A DNA stretch of 64,000 bases from UBA1309 sp047605645 (lineage in GTDB: Bacteria; Bacteroidota; Bacteroidia; Bacteroidales; Dysgonomonadaceae). How positions within the stretch are numbered: position 1 is the stretch's first letter; every line of letters starts with the position of its first letter. The notes below the pieces were generated by a model. It was not told where the DNA came from. It saw only the letters and a program-made list of their open reading frames with translations, and did not search any database. Made by a program: the position numbers and the translations under genes. The stretch lies in assembly GCA_047605645.1 (NCBI GenBank), contig JASGFJ010000004.1, positions 62,001 through 126,000 on the forward strand. Direction: 5' to 3'. Below, piece by piece: positions 59,577-64,000 of the stretch.

Positions 59577-62120
59577 CTATTTAATTCTGAATGTCTTATT
59601 GTCAATGTATTCGATAAAAGAAGCAGGTAAGTTACTCGATCTTTCCGATGCGGGATTCCCGACAAATTCGTTGTATCTTTTCCGCGCAGTATCCGTTAAG
59701 CCCAGTTTTAAGGAAGCTTCGACTTCATAGTGGAACGCCTCTTCGTCGTTTTCTTCGATCTGATTAAGGATTCTTGAGAGATGTATAGCTAACATATACT
59801 TGTGTTCTCTATAAGATTCGATCAGTGCCGGCATAAAGATGTTTCTCATTTTGTTTTCGAGATGCTGTTTGATTCTCACGATGGGAGGAAAGTCAACTGA
59901 TTTGAGAAATATACCTCTGGTTGTGATGCTTGCTATTTGATGAATTACTTGTTCGGCAACAAGTTCGGCAATGTTATTGCTGGTTAGTCCAATAAATTCG
60001 AGGTAATCGAAATAGAACTGAGCGTCGAGTTCAAACTTAAAGTATCCGTTTTTATACACAAGTTGTATTCCGTGCATATCCGCAAGTATTTTTCGTATCT
60101 GGTTCAATGCTACTCCCTTCAGGTTTTTGGCATTTTCGGGTGTCTTATCTGGCCATATTGTAGTGTGGATTTCCTGCGAATCTACCCCTTCGCCATTCTC
60201 GATTCCGATAAACAGGATGTAAAGAAAGAGTTGTTTAACTTTCGGGCTGAATAAATGGGTGATGTCTCTATTCTGAGAATCCATGACTTTGAACTCTCCA
60301 AAAACGTAGAGGCTATTTGGCTTGGGGAGAGTTGGAGCTTGTTCAAAATCTTTGCTCTTCTCTAAGAGCTGTTTTTCCCCTTTGTCTGCTCTTCTTTTCA
60401 TTCGAAATGCTGGAAATAAAATAATAAGAAGTAGGATAATCAGAATAAATATCCATGGGATCCATTTTTTTATACCCAAACCGTGTGTATTTGCAGCAGA
60501 AATATATTCTTTAGCAACGGGAGGAGAGGCGATGGAATAAATTTTGATTACAGATGAACCATCGGGAGAAAAAACCTGGGTAGTGCAGAATAACTCATGC
60601 GTTTGCTCGTTGTAGTATAGGTTGGCATTCGATTCTATTCGTTCTGAGATAAAGGGTATAGAGTCTCCGAGTATTTCGTATTCTCCGTCCTTTATCGAAA
60701 ATCTGTAGAGCTTGAGATAGGTGTCGGGGATGTATTCAGGATAACACAAGGTATAAAAGTAATCGGGGCTTTCGGCCTGAATCATATTCCTTACGGTTAC
60801 AAGTCCGGTTTTGCTCAATGGGATTTCCCAAAGTTTTCTTACTCTCTTTGTGGAATAATCCACCAGATAGCAATCATAACTATAGTTTCTGCCCAGTGTC
60901 TGATCACCCGATTGGTTTCCTATGCCTCCAAAAAGTATGGCTTGGTGCGAATTTATTCGTGCCTGACCTGAATAAAATCTGGGATGGATGACGTCTCCTG
61001 AAAATTTCGTTGTGCCCCACTCATCTTTAAGGATATTGTATGTTTCGAAGCTGTTAGAATAGCGTTGATTCCCAAAACCACCAAAGATGGTAAACTCTTT
61101 TTGCAATGGATCAAAAAAAGAAGAGTGGTGGTGGTGTTGCTGTGGCAATTGGCGGGAACTAATCTTTTCCCATTTGTAGGTTTGCAAATCCAGCGCCGAT
61201 ATGGAGTTGGAATTTTCAGGTAAGTTATTTACCTCATAAACATAGAGCTTGTGTCTTTCATTATCGATGAAACTATTGCCCAATCGTGTCTCTAATGTCC
61301 ATTTGTTCTCATATTTTACCGAACTTATATTTTTCTGATTCAGGCTGAAAATGAATGCAGAATCGGGGTCAAGGATAATAAATGCCTGGTCTTGACTGTT
61401 GAAAGATACTACTGCTGGTTTGTTTAGAAAAAATTTACATTGCAACTTCCATGCGTAAGAGTCGTTGATGAGCCAGTCCGGATTTTCTACATACCCATAT
61501 TGCTTGCCATCTGTGGCATGAACGATATTTCCAGAGTTTTCATCAAAGTGAAATGCTATTTTTCTGTTTGCACCTTCTATCTTCAGATCTCTTATCGCTA
61601 TTTTCGGTACATCTACATAGCTGTCGTGCTTGCCAAAAATGATCGATGGAGAGAAAAATCTGCTATCGCTGTGTAGTTCCTTCGAATGATACGATTTCTT
61701 ATTAATAACCAGTGTGATGCATTTTTTTTTTGCATCGAACGACAAACTTAGGCGTTGCCATCTTCTGAAACCTAAGATATTCTTATTTATCGGAGCCTGT
61801 ATCAGACATTGCTCCCCAACAATGTTGAGTTTGAATAATACATTTGCTCCTTCATTGCTTAAGGTGAGCGAATAAAGGCTATTTGAATGGGATTCTTGTA
61901 TATAGCAAATATATCCGAAGGAATTTACATCCAAGACTGAGAGATCAAAACTGATTTTGAGCGAATCGTCAAATCGTGGTGGCTTCTCAGAGAATACAGT
62001 ATATGCCGTACGTTTCGATATTAATTCATCATTGGCATGAAACAACAAACCTTGGGCATAGCTTTTCATCCCAAAAAGAACGATCAGGATTAAAGAAAGA
62101 AATATTTTGTGCTTTAGCAT
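59577..62120 (-). CDS. Transmembrane one-protein regulator: LamG-like + kelch-like sensor, SARP/OmpR-type DNA-binding domain
   Basis: The protein has 847 residues. A signal peptide ends about residue 22 (MKSYAQ). About 25-215 looks like a LamG/concanavalin fold (LKISFDLSVLDVNSFGYICY; FRRWQRLSLSFDAKKKCITLV; KIAIRDLKIEG). About 225-530 has kelch/galactose-oxidase-like blades (FDPLQKEFTIFGGFGNQRYSN; RINSHQAILFGGIGNQSGD). One transmembrane helix lies at about 555-573 (IPWIFILIILLLIILFPAF). The cytoplasmic part has a winged-helix domain (about 604-700; FSPKVKQLFLYILFIG, LKGVALNQIRKILADMHG) like SARP/OmpR regulators and a helical C-terminus. So glycan sensing outside may act on DNA directly. It is upstream of the PUL operon with its own terminator. 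Confidence 0.8.
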   Translation of the reverse strand: MLKHKIFLSLILIVLFGMKSYAQGLLFHANDELISKRTAYTVFSEKPPRFDDSLKISFDLSVLDVNSFGYICYIQESHSNSLYSLTLSNEGANVLFKLNIVGEQCLIQAPINKNILGFRRWQRLSLSFDAKKKCITLVINKKSYHSKELHSDSRFFSPSIIFGKHDSYVDVPKIAIRDLKIEGANRKIAFHFDENSGNIVHATDGKQYGYVENPDWLINDSYAWKLQCKFFLNKPAVVSFNSQDQAFIILDPDSAFIFSLNQKNISSVKYENKWTLETRLGNSFIDNERHKLYVYEVNNLPENSNSISALDLQTYKWEKISSRQLPQQHHHHSSFFDPLQKEFTIFGGFGNQRYSNSFETYNILKDEWGTTKFSGDVIHPRFYSGQARINSHQAILFGGIGNQSGDQTLGRNYSYDCYLVDYSTKRVRKLWEIPLSKTGLVTVRNMIQAESPDYFYTLCYPEYIPDTYLKLYRFSIKDGEYEILGDSIPFISERIESNANLYYNEQTHELFCTTQVFSPDGSSVIKIYSIASPPVAKEYISAANTHGLGIKKWIPWIFILIILLLIILFPAFRMKRRADKGEKQLLEKSKDFEQAPTLPKPNSLYVFGEFKVMDSQNRDITHLFSPKVKQLFLYILFIGIENGEGVDSQEIHTTIWPDKTPENAKNLKGVALNQIRKILADMHGIQLVYKNGYFKFELDAQFYFDYLEFIGLTSNNIAELVAEQVIHQIASITTRGIFLKSVDFPPIVRIKQHLENKMRNIFMPALIESYREHKYMLAIHLSRILNQIEENDEEAFHYEVEASLKLGLTDTARKRYNEFVGNPASERSSNLPASFIEYIDNKTFRIK

Positions 62121-62470
62121 AGCCTGAAATTCGATTTAAAACAAAATTACAGTTTTTTTTCAGCGAACACACGTTGAGTCAGCTTTTTCTTATTCAATTC
62201 CCTTCCAATAAACTTTCCTGGATGAATGCTGTTTATTATTCTTCGATAAGATTATTCATAAGTGTCACTTTCTGTAAAGATAAATATATTTGTCTATTTG
62301 GAGGTTGTGATATCTATAAAATATTCATCTTTACGCTACTGTAACAGGAAGTTCTGAAGTAATCAGAAAAATAGTGAAATACCCTCGCAGCCTAAGCATT
62401 ACTATAGCGAAAATACTTTTGTCTCCGATCGAAATACAATGATTTATGAGATAAAATCCGGATCTAAACC
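62121..62470. other. Intergenic region upstream of the regulator
   Basis: AT-rich DNA between the regulator start and the right direct repeat. The regulator promoter must lie close to 62121-62200, but I see no exact box. About 62440-62475 contains a short CCGGATCTAAACCGG hairpin next to the repeat. No gene seen. Confidence 0.5.
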
Positions 62471-62583
62471 GGATCACAAGCAGGTAATGCAAGAAAAAGT
62501 AAACCTTGATTTTCAGTAGAAAGTCAAGGTTTTTTCTTTTGTTTGAATCGGTGAAAGAGGAGGAGGGGGTATGACTGTATATA
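62471..62583. repeat. Right 113-bp direct repeat of the tRNA-Lys island (att-like)
   Basis: It copies 45363-45475 at 111 of 113 positions, including the last six bases of tRNA-Lys and the tRNA terminator hairpin, but without the rest of a tRNA gene. The sequence in front of it (CTAAACC) is unlike the tRNA. Confidence 0.93.
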
Positions 62584-62584
62584 A

Positions 62585-62695
62585 ACCGAAACACTTGATG
62601 AGGTTGTAGAAACAGCTAAAGCTAACCCTATTTTCAAAATTGGAGGCAGTGCAGAAGTTCGAGAAATTACCAAATTCATAAAAGGAAACGATTAA
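62585..62695 (+). pseudogene. Truncated YCII-like protein, C-terminal stub
   Basis: The frame reads ETLDEVVETAKANPIFKIGG then SAEVREITKFIKGND and TAA. It resembles the C-terminal half of YCII-related small proteins (DEA-E-AK--P-F--GG--EVRPI). There is no start: the frame is closed by TAA directly at the end of the right repeat. The 5' half is thus missing at the island junction, which fits an insertion or deletion that cut the gene. Confidence 0.5.
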
Positions 62696-62911
62696 CTTTA
62701 CTCTGAATAAAGAGCTAAAGCTATCATAAACCGATAATACCCTTTGACTTTTTGTTAATCATTGAATATATCTGATATCTAAAAGAATAAGCTAATAAAT
62801 AGTTTTTCCAGCAAGAGCAGGACTGTTCTGTCATATAATCCGGGTGTTTCTTTGCTGAGAAGAAAAGTAATATTCATTGTTCGTTATTTAATAATAAATT
62901 TTGCCCTATAT

Positions 62912-62931
62912 TTACCTACTAGTAGATAAAA
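62912..62931. promoter_or_regulatory. TetR operator candidate 1, upstream of the TetR gene
   Basis: TTTACCTACTAGTAGATAAA: all but one position in each half follow two-fold symmetry around CTAG. It overlaps TATATTTA (62908-62915), a near match to the -7 box, so the protein would repress its own gene. Confidence 0.65.
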
Positions 62932-62948
62932 AAGATTACCTTTGCTTT

Positions 62949-63494
62949 ATGAAGACTACTAAAAGTGAAATAATAAGAATAGCAGATGAACTAATCAGAA
63001 CTAAAGGATACAATGCTTTTAGCTATTCTGATATATCGGAATGTCTGAAAATAAAGAATGCCTCTATCCATTATTATTTCCCTGCAAAATCTGATTTGGG
63101 AGTAGAAGTTATAAAGAAAACAATTCTAGGATTTCAAAATATAACAAAATCTTGGGAGGATATGAGCATTAAGAACAAGTACGAAACATTTGTGAAAATG
63201 CATGATCAAACACAGAAGCAACATTGGGTTTGCTTAATGGGTGCTTTATCTCCTTCTTTTGATACTCTGTCTGATGACATGAAAAGAGAATTGAGTAAAA
63301 TGGCCAGTATGATTATAGATTATTTAGCGGAGATCTTAGAAAAAGGGAAACAACAAGGTATTTTTTCATTTCCAGAAGATTCCAGAACAAAAGCCTATCT
63401 GGTACAAACATCATTACTAGCATCTTTGCTGTTGGATAAAGTAATGGGAGATGGGGCTTATGATATAATACAAAAGGGATTATTAAACAACTAA
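62949..63494 (+). CDS. TetR/AcrR-family transcriptional regulator
   Basis: The protein has 181 residues from the ATG at 62949 (MKTTKSEIIRIADELIRTKG); the earlier in-frame ATG at 62901 overlaps the operator and is unlikely. The helix-turn-helix is NAFSYSDISECLKIKNASIHYYFPAKSDLG (about 22-50), with the family's typical YYFP-KSDL. The C-terminal ligand domain is hydrophobic and helical (KASM-like LSKMASMIIDYLAEILEKGKQQG). It is followed 57 bp later by a FabF-type ketosynthase gene. Similar palindromes lie on both sides of it, so it probably controls itself and that gene, perhaps sensing an acyl or lipid compound. Confidence 0.92.
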   Translation: MKTTKSEIIRIADELIRTKGYNAFSYSDISECLKIKNASIHYYFPAKSDLGVEVIKKTILGFQNITKSWEDMSIKNKYETFVKMHDQTQKQHWVCLMGALSPSFDTLSDDMKRELSKMASMIIDYLAEILEKGKQQGIFSFPEDSRTKAYLVQTSLLASLLLDKVMGDGAYDIIQKGLLNN

Positions 63495-63514
63495 AAAAAA
63501 ATTTATCCGTAGTA

Positions 63515-63534
63515 TTTACCTTCTAGTAGGTAGA
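63515..63534. promoter_or_regulatory. TetR operator candidate 2, upstream of the ketosynthase gene
   Basis: TTTACCTTCTAGTAGGTAGA shares TTTACCT.CTAGTAG.TA with the site at 62912-62931. The core ACCT-TCTAGT-AGGT is nearly symmetric. It lies 17 bp upstream of the next gene's start codon. Confidence 0.65.
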
Positions 63535-63550
63535 TTTAAATTGAAATAAT

Positions 63551-64000
63551 ATGAAAAGAGTTGTAGTTACAGGAATGGGAGTAGTTTCTTCCTTAGGAAA
63601 TAATGTAGATAGTTTTTGGAAAAGTGTTGTTTCTGGAAAAAGCGGGGCAACACCAATAAGTAAATTCAACCCAAAATCATTTAAAACCCAATTTGCATGT
63701 GAAGTCAAGGATTTTAATCCTGCTCAATATCTCGATAAAAATGAAATCAAACGAACAGATTTGTTTACGCAATATGCCCTTTATAGTTCAGCTATGGCTA
63801 TTGAAGATGCAGGAATTTTGGAATCTCAGTTTTCTCCTTTTGATATTGGAGTAATATGGGGCACAGGGCAAGGAGGTTTAGCTACTTTCGAATCGGAAGT
63901 GACTGATTATGTGCTGAATGATTTTAAACCTCGATTTAGCCCATTTCTTGTCCCCAAGATGATACCTAATATTGCTTCGGGAATGATTGCTATGAAGTAT
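63551..64000 (+). CDS. fabF: FabF-type beta-ketoacyl-ACP synthase (3' end outside window)
   Basis: The first 150 residues are in the window and the frame is open to its end. It starts MKRVVVTGMGVVSSLGNNVD and continues FWKSVVSGKSGATPISKF, KRTDLFTQYALYSSAMAIED and VIWGTGQGGLATFESE, typical of KAS II (FabF). The active-site Cys and both His lie beyond the window. KAS II extends acyl-ACP with malonyl-ACP in fatty acid or related pathways. A TetR gene just upstream and an operator between them suggest it is not the housekeeping fabF but part of a regulated lipid or polyketide-like cluster that continues to the right. Confidence 0.93.
   Translation, partial: MKRVVVTGMGVVSSLGNNVDSFWKSVVSGKSGATPISKFNPKSFKTQFACEVKDFNPAQYLDKNEIKRTDLFTQYALYSSAMAIEDAGILESQFSPFDIGVIWGTGQGGLATFESEVTDYVLNDFKPRFSPFLVPKMIPNIASGMIAMKY

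Larger units (their letters stand above)
45363..62583. mobile_element. Genomic island carrying a PUL at tRNA-Lys
   Basis: A 17.2-kb segment lies between two 113-bp direct repeats, the left of which overlaps the 3' end of tRNA-Lys. A frameshifted tyrosine-integrase N-terminus follows the left repeat, and a gene stub follows the right repeat. All cargo genes lie on the minus strand and form a single PUL with its regulator. A functional integrase, relaxase or transfer gene is not present, so the element is now immobile unless helped in trans. The boundaries are seen; the mode of entry is inference. Confidence 0.7.

Overview
The window comes from a bacterium of the phylum Bacteroidota, most likely order Bacteroidales. 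The evidence is two SusC/SusD pairs, a complete porP-gldKLMN cassette for the type IX secretion system (T9SS), promoters of the TTG-N19-TAnnTTTG kind instead of sigma70 boxes, a long-form HisG, a bifunctional HisB, and AT-rich intergenic DNA. I cannot name the genus from the sequence.

Layout. 1-12790 is a polysaccharide utilization locus (PUL): the 3' end of a membrane acyltransferase gene, susC, susD, a GH28-type enzyme, a secreted metallophosphoesterase, a GH92 alpha-mannosidase-type enzyme and a small secreted protein, with a convergent LacI regulator. 13152-17122 holds flavodoxin, a ComM/YifB ATPase and a secreted thioredoxin-like protein. 17404-23598 is the T9SS core. It is followed by two identical tRNA-Asn genes, a PfkB-type (adenosine) kinase and two less known proteins. 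27970-32971 is hisGDCB with a cupin gene inserted; it is preceded by a leader peptide with four His codons and a classical attenuator. 33257-36221 is an ECF sigma factor facing a siderophore-type TonB receptor. 36778-40460 is an arsenic locus (arsR, an arsN1-arsC gene fusion, acr3, arsM) with two matching operator palindromes. 40657-43799 has a TonB protein, PstS and a porin behind a Pho-box-like repeat. 43800-45220 is gene-poor and holds a 22-bp tandem repeat.

45363-62583 looks like a genomic island inserted at the 3' end of tRNA-Lys. It is bounded by 113-bp direct repeats (111/113 identical) and has a frameshifted tyrosine-integrase remnant at its left end. Its cargo is a second PUL, all on the minus strand: a lipoprotein with a LamG domain, SusC, SusD, a GxGYxYP-family lipoprotein, two secreted proteins with T9SS sorting domains (one with GLUG-like repeats, one propeller-like) and a GH92 enzyme. 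The regulator just upstream is unusual: periplasmic LamG-like and kelch-like domains, one membrane helix, and a cytoplasmic SARP/OmpR-type winged helix. The T9SS encoded 22 kb away would export the two sorting-domain proteins. After the right repeat come a gene stub (YCII-like), a TetR regulator flanked by two similar palindromes, and the start of a FabF-type ketosynthase.

The items I find most worth a second look are the one-polypeptide sensor/regulator and its PUL, the tRNA-Lys island, an interspersed palindromic repeat that sits directly 5' of three unrelated genes in the same orientation, a diverged ~140-bp repeat in two intergenic gaps, and the arsN1-arsC fusion with its duplicated operator.
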